A program made the translations under genes and the position numbers. A stretch of 64,000 bases of DNA from positions 62,001 to 126,000 of the forward strand of contig JAANDG010000205.1 in NCBI GenBank assembly GCA_036852015.1. The letters are read 5' to 3'. The notes under the pieces were generated by a model. The model was given only the letters and a program-made list of their open reading frames with translations, ran no database searches and was not told the origin of the DNA. Shown here one piece after another: positions 1-11,900 of this stretch; positions within the stretch are counted from its first letter, which is position 1, and the number at the start of each line of letters is the position of its first letter. This DNA is from Pelodera strongyloides (Eukaryota; Nematoda; Chromadorea; Rhabditida; Rhabditidae).

Positions 1-214
1 TCTCGCAATAAATTTGCGACGGCGACACTTTAAAGCGAAATACCGGCCGGTTTTTGAAACACCGAGTACACTTGCATTCTCATGCATGCAAATGCGCATA
101 AATTAGAATAAAAAAATCGAGCTAAATTCGAGTAACTTAGCATAAATACGTAAGAATTCAGTTCTCCACGATGCGTTTCAGAAACCGGATGGTATTTCGC
201 TTTAATACTAATAC

Positions 215-1603
215 TGTATCAACCTCTCTTCCGTCAATCGTTTTCATATCCACTGGATTCCCCAACTCAAACTTCATCACATGAGTGGACACACTGGAAA
301 CGCTCGTGATCGACCACGAATCGCCTGAAATTATTAAATAAAATAAGTTAAAGTGATGTTTCATGCACGAAAGAGAATCATGATGCCAACGCACGACTGT
401 GGGAACCTCCCAGGGTGGAAGAATTTGTCTCTGTGTGTCTCTGATTCGCGTGATCCCTCTCTTTCTCTCACCTCCCACTGGCAGGCCAGGGAGCTTCCCG
501 ACGCGTCCGTGCATACTGCCGCTGGATGAATAATACTCCAAACAGCATCGCGCTTCTGTTCTTATTACGAAAATCAAAAACAAAATTCACCATTACAAAT
601 TACAGTCGTGTTTGCGGTTGCCCGCTAGTTACAGAAACAGTACCTTCTTGTGCAATCGTCAGTTGAGGTCTGGTCTTCCCGGCAAGCGTTCTCTTCAAAT
701 AGCCTACGCCTACCTGGAATAAATTAAATAAGTTAAAGCGAAATACCGGCCGGTTTCTGAAACACATTGTGGACAACTGAATTCTCACGTATTTGTGCTA
801 ATTTGCTCGAATTTAGCTCAATTTTAATTCTACTTTATGTTCATTTGCATAAGCTGCATGAGAATGCCGATGTACTGGATGTGTTTCAAAAACCGTCCGC
901 TATTTCCCTTTAAGCTACGGGCACACGGCGATATAGTGATATGTTGCCGACGTGAATTCAAGTATCAACTAGCCTCCTTCATAAAAGCATCAAAATTCTC
1001 CGACTCGACCAAGTTCCACTTTCCCGTCATTTGTTGAACAATGAGTTTTGATTTGCCTGAAAGACCGGGGTAAACTTCGGTTTTTACTTGTCAAACAAAT
1101 GTTTGCTTCTATGACCTTATGCTAATTTTAATTTGGCTCTAATTCGGTTCATATTTTCTTGTGAACCTAGAAAAAATGCAATCTTTAAATCCACTTAGCG
1201 TTCTTTCTATCTGTTTCCGACATTTTATTTTGTTCTAACAAGTAAAAACCGAAATAATTCCAAAGACCGCTAGAAATAGGAAGTATAATTGAGATTCTGA
1301 CTCGGCAAAGGCTTGATGAAAATGCAATAATCGATGCAGGACAAGATAAAAGTTGTACGGCGACTAAGCTATAACTTCGCCAAGTTCTCGCAAAGGGATA
1401 CTCGGTGAAAGGAGGGACTTGCGGAAAACTGGAATATGGAGAGTTTTAGCTAATAAAAAGAATACAATATCAAACTCACGGACTTCATCCACAATTTTGC
1501 AATATGCAAATCTCGGTTGTCCATTTGCAATCAAAAACAGTCCAGTGCCTACGGAACCGATAGCCAAAGCCCGCGCACCACTTCTGACCATCATACCCAA
1601 CAT
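215..1603 (-). CDS. Fatty-acid-binding protein (lipid-binding protein, LBP type), 3' end outside window
   Basis: This gene encodes a small beta-barrel carrier of fatty acids and related hydrophobic ligands. The visible coding exons on the minus strand are 1480-1603, 974-1056, 644-713 and 215-324, and their phases join without a break. The family signatures are clear: a TGKWNLVESENFDAFMKE start of the barrel, then VGVGYLKR, then a GDSWSI strand and a KFELGNPVDMKTIDGREV segment, which match FABP strands A to E. The first exon adds about 40 residues, including a hydrophobic stretch (ALAIGSVGTGLFLIANG). This suggests a secreted or membrane-targeted form, as in several nematode LBPs, but the cleavage site is unclear. 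The ATG at 1603 is the first of two nearby candidates. The exon 974-1056 appears to end at a GC donor. After 215 the intron runs into a short inverted-repeat element, and the final exons are beyond base 1. Family assignment is secure; the exact N-terminus is inferred. Confidence 0.88.
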
Positions 1604-1645
1604 TTTTGGGAGATATCTAAACAAAACGGGAGTATGCAGGGTAAA

Positions 1646-1688
1646 TAAGCCTAAGCCTAAGCCTAAGCCCAAGCCTAAGCCTAAGCTA
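1646..1688 (-). repeat. Interstitial telomere-like repeat (TTAGGC)n
   Basis: About seven units read as TAAGCC on the plus strand, i.e. TTAGGC on the minus strand, with one imperfect unit. TTAGGC is the standard nematode telomere repeat. The tract lies about 45 bases upstream of the first FABP coding exon, so it falls in that gene's promoter or 5' untranslated region. Confidence 0.93.
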
Positions 1689-1894
1689 AAATTATGCCCT
1701 CTTATAATTGCGCAACAATTCAACTAGAATTAAATAAACTCACCAACTTTCAAAGAAATCAAAGTACGAAAATAATTTAGCCTAATCGGGGACTATTTAT
1801 ACCACTGTGATACCCATGCAATTTGAGAGTCCTATCTGCGTACGTATCAGGCAAGAAGAACTGAAACTCACAAGAATACAAGAAGAGAGCGGTA

Positions 1895-2620
1895 AAATTG
1901 AAGAATACTACCCCACTGAAGAATACTACCCAAATTTGAAATATACTACCCCAAATGTATGGGGGTAGCATTTTGTAGCATGCAAAGTACTACCCCACCA
2001 TTGAAGAACACTACCCCTTTTGACATTTTATTACCCAAGTCAAGAGGGTAGTAAATTGTTAGAAAGGGGTAGTGTTCTTCAATGGTGGGGTAGAGTTCTT
2101 GTGTTCTTCTATAGAGTGGTAGTGATCTTCAAACCCTAGGTAATCTTGAATTGCGCTACCCCCTACATGTGAAAATACTACCCCATCTTACAAAATATTG
2201 CCCCCAACCATTGGCTTTTACTACCCCGGGGGAAAAATTACAAAATACTACCCCCACCAATTGATACCTCACCAATTGAATATGACTACCCCACCATTGA
2301 ATATGACTACCCCACCAGTGATTATGACTACCCCACTATTGAATATGACTACCCCACAATTGAATATGACTACCCCACAATTGAATATGACTACCCCACC
2401 GTCGAATATGACTACCCCACCAATTGAATATGACTACCCCACCATTGAATATGACTACCCCACCAATTGAATAACACTACCCCACTAGAAAGGGGGTAGT
2501 ATTTTGTAAAGACAGGGGGGTAGTATTTTGTAAAATGGGGGTATCATTTTGCATGGGGTAATATTTTTTCAAAAAGGGGTAGTGTTCTTCAATCCAGGGG
2601 TAGTGTTCTTCAATTCTACC
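1895..2620. repeat. Satellite-like tract built on ACTACCCC motifs
   Basis: The stretch is dominated by GAATA/GAAGAA..ACTACCCC repeats. Between about 2255 and 2480 a 21-base unit (GAATATGACTACCCCACCA plus two bases) is repeated roughly ten times in tandem. On either side the same motif appears in both orientations (GGGGTAGTGTTCTTCAA and its complement), so the flanks could fold into long hairpins. The unit length is a multiple of three, which keeps a repetitive reading frame open, but nothing suggests that it is translated. Confidence 0.9.
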
Positions 2621-2639
2621 GAAGAGAGCATCAACCTTG

Positions 2640-2905
2640 AGGAATCTTGGACGATGTGCCGCTGAAGAGCCAAGACCGCGTCAAAACTGGGCGAATTTCC
2701 CGCGTTTCCCACAATCCGCACCCCGCACTGATGTGGCCCGCATTGGGTACGTTCCTCACCGGGTCCTGTGGGTCGCGACTCTTTTTCAGTAGCTTCCACC
2801 TTTCAGCGTATAATGAAAAGGAAAAGAACTCCAGATTCGCCATCAGCTCTTGCACCGAAGCGCTTCGAACCCCACCACTGCAACACTGAATAACCAATCA
2901 ATGCC
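2640..2905 (-). other. GC-rich segment, possible unrecognised coding fragment
   Basis: This stretch is clearly richer in GC than its surroundings. On the minus strand one frame stays open with a plausible protein-like composition (around VQELMANLEFFSFSLYAERW) and contains a good donor (CCG|GTGAGG). About 32 bases further on an ACATCAG acceptor would continue into a second open frame. I do not recognise the product. It could be an exon of a gene with unusually small introns, a remnant of a retroposed gene, or chance. Confidence 0.25.
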
Positions 2906-3176
2906 ACTTTAATTAAATGAGTGAGTATTTTTGAGGTATATCTCAAATTCCATAGGTTCGGTCGTGTGAGTGTTGTGACTAAGCAAGCACAGTGCTCTTC
3001 GGGTCTATTTATGAACACCTCGAAACGTATGCTTCAATAGTTTCTTTGGACAAGAAATACCACTAAATCGAAAGAAGAACCTGGCTCAAAAATCTAGTGG
3101 AGAACAAAATGAGTGGCATGGTGCGCATTCTAAGGCGTGAATCCTACTTACGGGTTCTGACAACGCATTGCCATTA

Positions 3177-3577
3177 AAGGGTCAGGCCCATTTCAAATGA
3201 CCCCTATTTTTGATGATTATATCTGATTCTCCATGTCAAATATAGTAGGAAGCAATATGTTTCTAAGTTTCAAGCACAAAATTCACACACCATTCAGAGT
3301 CATACCCAACTATTTATCGCAGTTGGCACGCCCATTCGCGCTGATTGGGCAATATCACAATTGCCACGCTCAATAGAGCATATTGCCCAATTAGCGTGAA
3401 GGGGCGTGACAACTGCGATAAATAGTTGGGTATGACTGGCAATGGTAAATTGCTGAATACTGCGTGAATTTAGCCCTTGAAAATTAGAAAAATATCGTGT
3501 CCTACTATATTTGACATGGAGAAGCAGACGGAATCGTCAAAAATAGGGGTCAATTGAAATGGGCCTGACCCTTTAAC
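3177..3577. mobile_element. Long palindromic (foldback/MITE-like) element
   Basis: The ends TTAAAGGGTCAGGCCCATTT... and ...AATGGGCCTGACCCTTTAA are inverted repeats that stay similar for about 85 bases on each side. A second, nested inverted pair sits in the centre (CATACCCAACTATTTATCGC and its complement around 3302-3435). The whole element could fold into a hairpin of about 400 bases. TTAA appears at both ends, as in the AGCG families elsewhere in the window. It contains no transposase, so it is non-autonomous. Confidence 0.9.
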
Positions 3578-4540
3578 AAAGCTATTCATTAATTACGCAC
3601 CGTGAAATAGATTTTGCACAATCACAAAACAACACACATCCAAAGGGAAGCCTAATCAGGACGCATAATGCGAACTCGGTTGGCCCAGTTTCCCATTTGT
3701 GCACGGTTTTGCGCACGTCTGGCGCACTTCTGGCGCACCAGTGGCCCATCAATATTCGCCGTTGTTCCAAAGAAATGAGACATACATTGAAGGGGGTATG
3801 CGTCCACCGACAAGTTCACTTACAATTAGTGTAGAATTTCGTGTTATTGTGAGCCCTCAAAACAAGTCATATGCTCAAGAGAAACCTGCCTACCACCTTT
3901 GGCTTTGAACAAATTATGACTCTGAAGTTGCGTGTCTCCTACCACATTCATTTGTTTTCCTAAATAAACTTTCAAAATCCATGCAATTTATCTAACTATT
4001 TATGTCATTCTTTTGAGTGTGTGATGTTTTACAGAGTAGTAAATATCAATTTTATTAGTATATTCGCCAAGCGACAAAAAAAAGTCAATCATTGAAAGAA
4101 AATTTGGAAAACTAGACGGACTGAAACAATCACATAATGCTGCACATTTCTGAATGAACAAATTATACAAATTTAAATTCAAAGAGTGGCACATCCGATT
4201 TACGAAGGGAGAAGAACGATCACTAGGAACACAAAAGTCACTATAAAATTTCTATATTCTTCCGAAAATATTTTCAACTCACGGATGCCTCTAGCTATCT
4301 AGCTACAGCGTAGCTCACTCTGAATTTAAATTTGTGAATACGAAAATTATAAAAAGAAAAAAACAATCGAAAATCCTAAACGTGAATATTCACTACTAAT
4401 TATAAGCAGTCACACCAAAAGGACTACCATTATATAGAAATCTCGGAATTACTCTCTTTCTCACTTTCTCTCACAATTCACTACAATAAGCAAACGAAAT
4501 GTGAGATTTAAAAAAAATCACACTTTACAAAACCACAGCG

Positions 4541-4644
4541 AATTAGACTACGGCACGTGGTTTATGACTTTCGGTGTCCTGGCACTTCAGACACAGCATG
4601 GACTATAATTTGCTGCTCCAAAACCACGTGCCATACCACTTTAA
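4541..4644. mobile_element. Short inverted-repeat element, CACGTGG/TTAA family
   Basis: Imperfect inverted ends around GGCACGTGGTTT and AAACCACGTGCCATACCACTTTAA. This family begins TTAAAGCGGTATGNCACGTGGTTT in better copies. It has no coding capacity. Confidence 0.7.
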
Positions 4645-5391
4645 ATCATAACGATAAATAAATCGCAACAAAAAATCCCGGATGAATACGTAGTTAGGAT
4701 AGTGAATACAACAATAAGAATATATAAAATATATAATGAGCGAAATAGCTTTTTTGAGGTTGTACTTTTAGAAACATGAGACGGTGGGGGTTAGAACTTA
4801 TAGCAGGCAATATAGAAAGGGGCATAAATAAAAATCAATGTGTGAAGATGGGCCTCAAGGTACGGTAATTCAAAAATTACTACACAAAGCGGTGCACGCC
4901 GTAGAAAAGGATCACTGGTTATGATTAGATTAAGATGACGTGCTTATTATAACCTCCGACGACTCGGTGCGCGGCGTGAAGCTGGCGCGAAAGATAGGCG
5001 CACTTTTCTCGCCGTGCACCACACAAATAAAGTTAATTTTCAACGCACATCAATCGTAATCCTAAGCATAAGCAGGACGACATAAACCACTCAAAAGTAT
5101 TTACAGTTTCCCGCTCAACAATCCCCAAACTACTTTGTAGGATGTAAAGTAGGAGATAGCCAGCTAGTTCCTCCGCCGACCCACGTAAACCTTAAATCAA
5201 TACCAAGTCAATGGATAAGCGGAATATAAAATAGAGAGAGAGAGAGAGAAAAGAAGGGTGCATCACAGTATAGAGAGAGAGGGCGCTGAAAGATATTGTC
5301 TATAACACGATCGGACATACACTGACAAGTCATAATTCCCGCAAATCGGGACACTCATATCTAAAAAGAAAAGAAAAACAAGCAAACAAAC

Positions 5392-5484
5392 TTAAAGCGG
5401 TATAGCACGGTGGCCTGTAAACTTTCTGCTGAAGAACGGAGATGGCAGGCACACATTTCAAAACCACGTGTTATACAGCTTTAA
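5392..5484. mobile_element. Short inverted-repeat element, CACGTGG/TTAA family
   Basis: Starts TTAAAGCGGTATAGCACGGTGG and ends CCACGTGTTATACAGCTTTAA, giving inverted termini with TTAA at both ends. It is the same family as 4541-4644 and 51037-51138. Confidence 0.75.
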
Positions 5485-5961
5485 CATTAAAGAAAAATTT
5501 CTCCTTACAGTGAATTGAATATATATGGGCGACGACTAGTTGTACACTGAAAGACTGCAATTGTAAGAATATATTAAGAGAGAAGTTTGGAGTCAAAATG
5601 GGCAAAAACCCGCTTATCTCAGCTAATCAATAATCAATCAGTATAACTTATACATGAATGAGTCTTATTTATACACTGGGCACCAAGTGGACAATTCGAA
5701 GTTATTTCACTAACTACAGGTAAAAACCAGAATACCCTAGAAAAATAGAAGTATAGTAGAAAGGGAATAATACAAAAGTAAAAGCAGAAAGCCAAACATT
5801 GTACAAGTGTGCGAAACCTGTAATGCAACCAGAAAATACGCAAAACGCGTCGTATTATAGAGATGAATATATATGAAGAATGAATGTAGGGAAAGTTTTG
5901 GAGTACATAGGAAGAAAGATGATGATAAAGTACTAGAAGGGTAGAAAACATCAAGTACAAA

Positions 5962-8900
5962 CTACAAAGCGCTCGGCGTTTCCGTCTCGGTGGGCGTGGC
6001 CGAATCGTATACTGTATCGTTATCCCGTACTTCGGTCTGTAGACGACACTGTCGTACCAGAGTCCCTGCTCCACAGTCACAGAAGAATCTGGAACAAATC
6101 ACATATTCCCAGTGATTTACGTAAATCAACCTGATAATGTTAAAGTTCAACAGTAATTGTGACATCGACCTTTTACTCATGACATCATCTAAGACAATAA
6201 TAGTGAACAGTATTTATACCAGAGTTGTTTCATATCAGAATCTAAGAATTTACAACTATGGGTGTAAAAACCACGCCCAACTGTTTCACATTAGTCAGCT
6301 TAATAAAACTATCAACCTCTAGAATTTCATAAACCATAACCACTTCATTCTATTATATCGTAAAAAAAACAACCAACACATACCTGTCATGTCTCACAAA
6401 CTCCACTTGGTGTCCCTTATGGCACGAGTTAATGCAGTTCACGCAAATCGCATTTCGGTCCGTCGTTTTACAGGAAACACACCTAAAGGACATACGTTAC
6501 GCTGCGTATTTTATGTGGTATTGCAAAACACACACACAAGATGCCTGAAGAGAAGAAAAACAATTTCCGACAAGTGAAGTAAAGAGCATAATTTCCGACA
6601 AGTCAAGTTGATAAGATTTTATAAAATACCTGTAGAAATCGTGCATCGGGAATGAAGTACAGCTGCTAATCTTGAACAGACACTGGCCACGCGAGACCGC
6701 CTGCAAACAGTGCAACAATATAAACGAGCAAATTAATGAGTAACAAAATGAACAAACAATTTCACATTAATTAAACAGAACACATTCCTACCAACTACCA
6801 CCTATAAAGTTAAACCATAAGGTCTACGCATTACTTAACTTTAGAACGCAAACAAGCACAAACAAATAAAGGCTCACCTTGTCAACCGCATTGTAGTTCT
6901 CGTAGACCTTGTTGTCCCTCAAAAGTGGTCGAACATCAGTGGCCAGGCACAATCCTAAATTGAAAACCGTATTAATAATAAATCTAAGGAACCTCTAAGG
7001 AAAAATTATCCTCTTACAACAAGGTAATGTTTCATTTCTCCTATAACTGCATAAGGACTGCCCAACGTGTCCAATAACATCATTAGATTAGCGTGCGTAC
7101 AATGAAATAAAAAAAGACCCTAATACAAAAAGGAAGACAAATGCCTGTCTACACGATATATGTCGCACATAGAGACACAAACTGGAAATCAATGCCTACG
7201 GTAGACCGAATATTGTACCACCCAGAGGCCATATTCACCGCTCAATTCCCCATGGGGAATTCCCCGTCTTTTTCGCTGCCTGTCTCGCATTATAATGCTA
7301 TTTTCTGTCCCCAGGGAATATTTACCCAAGGGAATAGGAGCGGTGAAAATGGCTACCACCCAGTTTTCTTGGTAAATAAACAAGTAACAAAAACTAGCTC
7401 ACCTCCAAATTTATTGTGGAACAGATGATTGCTCTCTAAGGTCGCAGTGGCTCCGTTTGTAATCTCAACACCAGCAGCACGTCCCTATAAACAAGATATT
7501 TATTCTGTATTCTGTTTCAAATATTTTCGTTCTTCAAGTTAAGGGGTCAATTAAATAGACTATCGGGGATATTAACTTCCAATAATTATAATTACTCAAA
7601 TATGCCCACAAAGTACAGTACTAGTACGCAAGAATGTCAAACCTCATTTCTAACCAAATAGGTCATCTGTTTGTGTTTATATATTCGTTTTTAATTTTCA
7701 TCCTCTGATGCACACCTTTTTGGTGTATTTAATAAATAAATAAGAATCAAGAACTATACAATACTCTACATCAATAATACAAACAGATCGGAATTCGAAA
7801 TTATGTGTAAATACGTTATATAAAGAAATACGAATAAAAAGTATGCAAGAGGTGGCACCAAACTCCACATAACAACAAACAGAATCGACAGCATACCTCA
7901 AAAATACGATTTCTTCTCAGCGTTGGGTTCGACTCCGTACTGATCAATACACCCGCCTGTGCATTACGGTAGATATCGTTGTCTTCCAAGAGTCCTGAGA
8001 TATAAATTTATGTCATACTTCTATACTTAATAAATTTACAGACACCTCCAAAGGAATTCTTCGACCAGAGGCCATATTCACCACTCAATTCTCCTTGGGG
8101 AATTCCCCGTCTTTTTCGCTGCGTCTCTCACATTACAATGCTATTTTCTTTCCCCAGGGAATATTTCCCCGAAGGAATCGGAATGGTGAATATGCCCTTT
8201 ATCCAACTTTGATAGCTCCTAGCTCCTCCTACACGGACGACAACGGAGCGCTTAGTAATACATTGCTAAATAAACAGGGTGAAACATGACGAATTTCGGA
8301 CCAAAATCTTTCACCAACAGTTTGCAAAAGTAAAGTGGTAAAGTGTAAAAAAGGCGTGAATTGATTGATAAAAAAGCAAATATAAAGAGGAAATGGTTTG
8401 AAAACGGTATCAAAAGCATTCCCATGTATTACATACAAATCGTTTTGTATTCAGCGTGGGAAATTCCCTTAACAGCACAGTAATTCGCATAAGGAAATGC
8501 AAGTGTCCAGCAAAAGTTTCACAAACCGCATGTCATACCACTTTAAGTTTATCAACAAAACCTCACCTCGTCCTTTGTTGAAGATGCACACTCCCCCATC
8601 ACGGCCGTCGTAAATTTTGTTTCGTCGAAGAATCGGGTGAGAGTCCGTTTTGATCCAAACACCTACAAAATTACTCAGTTGCAAAAATCAAACAATAAAA
8701 GTTGATTGTCGAAATTATACCCCGACGTACAATCTCAACTATTCCAGCCATAGCAAAATAGCAAAACCGAACTGAACTGCTACTAATGCTGCACGAAAAG
8801 TCTAAACAAAGAAACATTACTGAACGTCTGGAATTAGACCAAATTTTCATTCGCCAAAAATGTGCAAAAGTTATTCACACAATGTCGCCTGTGCTCAGGA

Positions 8901-11900
8901 CCTATGCGGGACATGTCATAAGCAAAACTTGTATTTGAACTCCCTTGAATAAAGGTGCACGCTCTTGGGGCGTAAAGGAAATTTACAAATAAGCTAAACG
9001 ACAATCATGTTCATGTTTCACAAATTCAAAATGAACCTACCAGCCATTGCATTGTCAAAGATTTCATTGTCTTCCAACACTCCAAGGCCACCATTGTACA
9101 CGAGAACACCTCCGTTTTGACCGCCCCAAATCTTATTGCGAGTGATCTTCGGATTCGACCCAGTCCTACAAATATGACACATCATGACACACCATGTAAA
9201 AGAACATGATACTGCGACACACTCTTAATAATAATACACTAATGTGTTTCACGACCAAGAGACAGCGCCGTGGGCTGGGCTACCATGAAGATGCATACCC
9301 GGCTGAATACTGAATACATGCATGTAAAGTGGTATTCGTAAAAAAAAAGTCTCCATAAATACGTTAATACATATAAATATAACTTAATGAATATAACTGA
9401 ACGCACCATCAGAATGAGCAAAACTCAGTCAGAACGTCAACAGGTGAAAAAGCCACTCACCTAATTTGTACTCCAGAATACAAATGGTTGAAGATATCGT
9501 TCTCCTCCAGAAGTCCGTGACCGTTGTCGTAAAAGTAGACGCCGACCTGTAAACCGAAGATTTAGTTTCAAAACCACGTGATCTACCGCTTTAAAAAAAC
9601 ACATACATATATCGGGAGGTACGAAAACCCGAATCACGTATTTCCCCTGTTTGAGCCCCATTATACACTGTGTCGAATAAAGTGTGATTGATAAACAGTA
9701 TCCACGGCCTATGACTTTTCGCTTTTGTTCTTTTCAGTATGAAGTACTCAATAACTGAAGAGAAGATGCACACAAAAAATTATGTTATGCACACGAATAG
9801 CAATGAGCATATCAGCAAAGCAAACAACCACCGAACTACCACGCACATATCAAAAAGGCACAAACCTGTTTTCCCGAATGGATTCTGTTCTTTCGCAGAA
9901 TTGGCGAACTGCCAGTGGTGACCCAGATCCCGGCAAGCGTATTACCGTACACCTCATTCTCTTCGATCAATCCCTTGCCTTTTTCGTGCTGAAAATCAAT
10001 TAATCAATAATTTATTTCTGGACCAGTGCATTTAGTGACGCTTCTAAATATGTTCAAACAAAGCAACGGTACACCCGGAGATTCTCAGTGGTAAATGCCC
10101 TTATCAGGGTTATTAGGAATATTATTATTATCAATGCATCAGGAAAAAGCAAGGATTCGGATAGGTAATTATCATATTATCAGTATTATCAGAAGATGGG
10201 CACCAAAAGAATCAAATCAAAAACCCACCACATAGATTCCCCCATGAAGTCCGTCGTGGATCTTATTCAATCGAACAATCGGGTCCGATCCAGTCCGGAT
10301 TTGAATTCCCGCCAACGCATTACCGTAGATATTATTCTGTTCCACGAGACCACGGCCCTCGCCGAAGATGTACACACCACCTAAATGAATTCTCATAAGA
10401 AATGAACCTTGACCAACTGAAGGTGCACCTACCCAACTGTACCACCTAAGACCTAAGCAAATGTGGAAAGAAACACACTAAACAAAGAAACCATGAAAGA
10501 GAAAATTACCTATAAAGCAAAGGCAATACGCACCATTTGCTCATCGATAAAACACGATGAGGTGCATTCAACAATAATCATACTTAAAAAAGGAATATAA
10601 ACAACTAATAAACTTAAAATAAAATTAAAAAGATTATTATGGATAATAATAGCTAAAACATATAAAGAAGCTATTTCATAAGAACTCAAAAAAAAAATGA
10701 AACTCGATGTTTCAGTAACATCTTATATGCGCGATCAGTGGAAGTCAGTAATGCGTGCCAATAAGCAAACAGGGTTGAGGGTACGAGAAAAGGAAAAAAA
10801 AAAGCACTTCCCACCTTGTTGTCCCGTGTAAATTTCATTCTTTCGAATTGTCGGATCCGAGTGCGAAGTGATCCAAATACCGGCAAACGCGTTCGAGTAG
10901 ATCCGATTCTCCATAAACTGACCGCGTCCTAAACGATATTTATTTATTTATTAAATACATCAAAAGGTGTGCACCCGAGGATGAAAATAAAACGAACACA
11001 CACTACACATACACAAACGCAAATAGATGACCGATAAATTAGCAATGAGATGGATATTATCAAATTATCAGTCCAAATGGCTTATACTACAAGACTGAAA
11101 AATCAAAGGAACACCCCGAAGCAAAAGACAAGGCCAACGATGTATCACGCATAAAAGAACACCACTGTGACACAGCCCTCGAAAGTATGACACTGTACGA
11201 CACAACACTCAGACTCTAATCCCCCTTAAGCAAGTACACCATAACTGAACCAATGACCAACCCTTCTCATGAACGTAGATCCCTCCAGTAAGGCCGTGAT
11301 GAACCTCGCATCGGACCACAGTCGGGTTGGCGTGATTCTTCACTTCAATGCCAGAAATACGGTTCGAGTGAATATTGCACTTTTCAAAGTAACCCATGCC
11401 GTATCTGGAAGTAGACCAAAATCAGTTTAAAAAAAAAGAGATAAAGAGTACCGGGTTATATCAACCGTATCCGCGGAAACGGTGCACCGGGGCCCGGTCC
11501 GGTTCACCAACATCATTTACTTATCAAAAAAGAAAATAGAATAGTACACTCCAACAGCACACACGAGAAAAAAACACTAAGCAAAACATGGGTCTGCGAA
11601 TCTATATTAGTAACGTGGAGATAACATGTCAGTGTATGCATCCTAATCCTATAATATGGTAGAGTACCATAAGCATGTGTAAACCTACGCTAAGACTAGA
11701 CCAGAAATGAAATCTATAAAAACCAACTCAAAGGTAAAGATTCCAACATCTCTTCCATGATGAATATGACACTTTCGGAAGAATGGGTTGGCTTGGTTCT
11801 TCACCCAAACTCCAGCCAGGTTATTGCGGGCAATCTCGCACTCCTACAATACATATAATATTTTCTGCAGTTCTACGGAAATACTATCCGGCAACGTATT

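Larger units (their letters stand above)
1604..5961. other. Intergenic, repeat-rich region between FABP and dre-1
   Basis: No complete gene is visible here. The region holds a telomere-like tract (1646-1688), a pyrimidine-rich satellite (1895-2620), a GC-rich segment with weak coding character (2640-2905), a long palindromic element (3177-3577), two short inverted-repeat elements (4541-4644 and 5392-5484) and a small GA microsatellite near 5235-5282. The 3' untranslated region of dre-1 should lie just below 5962. I saw no convincing polyadenylation hexamer close to the stop. Confidence 0.7.

Noticed and set aside
1364..1723. 119-codon minus-strand ORF beginning with a Gly-Leu repeat
   Set aside because: The GL repeat is translated telomere-like DNA. 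Only the part from 1603 down to the donor at 1480 is used in the FABP model.
2198..2470. 90-codon ORF with repeated NMTTPP units
   Set aside because: It is the 21-base satellite, a multiple of three, and not a gene.
5634..6080. 148-codon minus-strand ORF
   Set aside because: It is a different frame over the last dre-1 exon and its 3' flank; the zinc-finger frame ending at 5962 is the real one.
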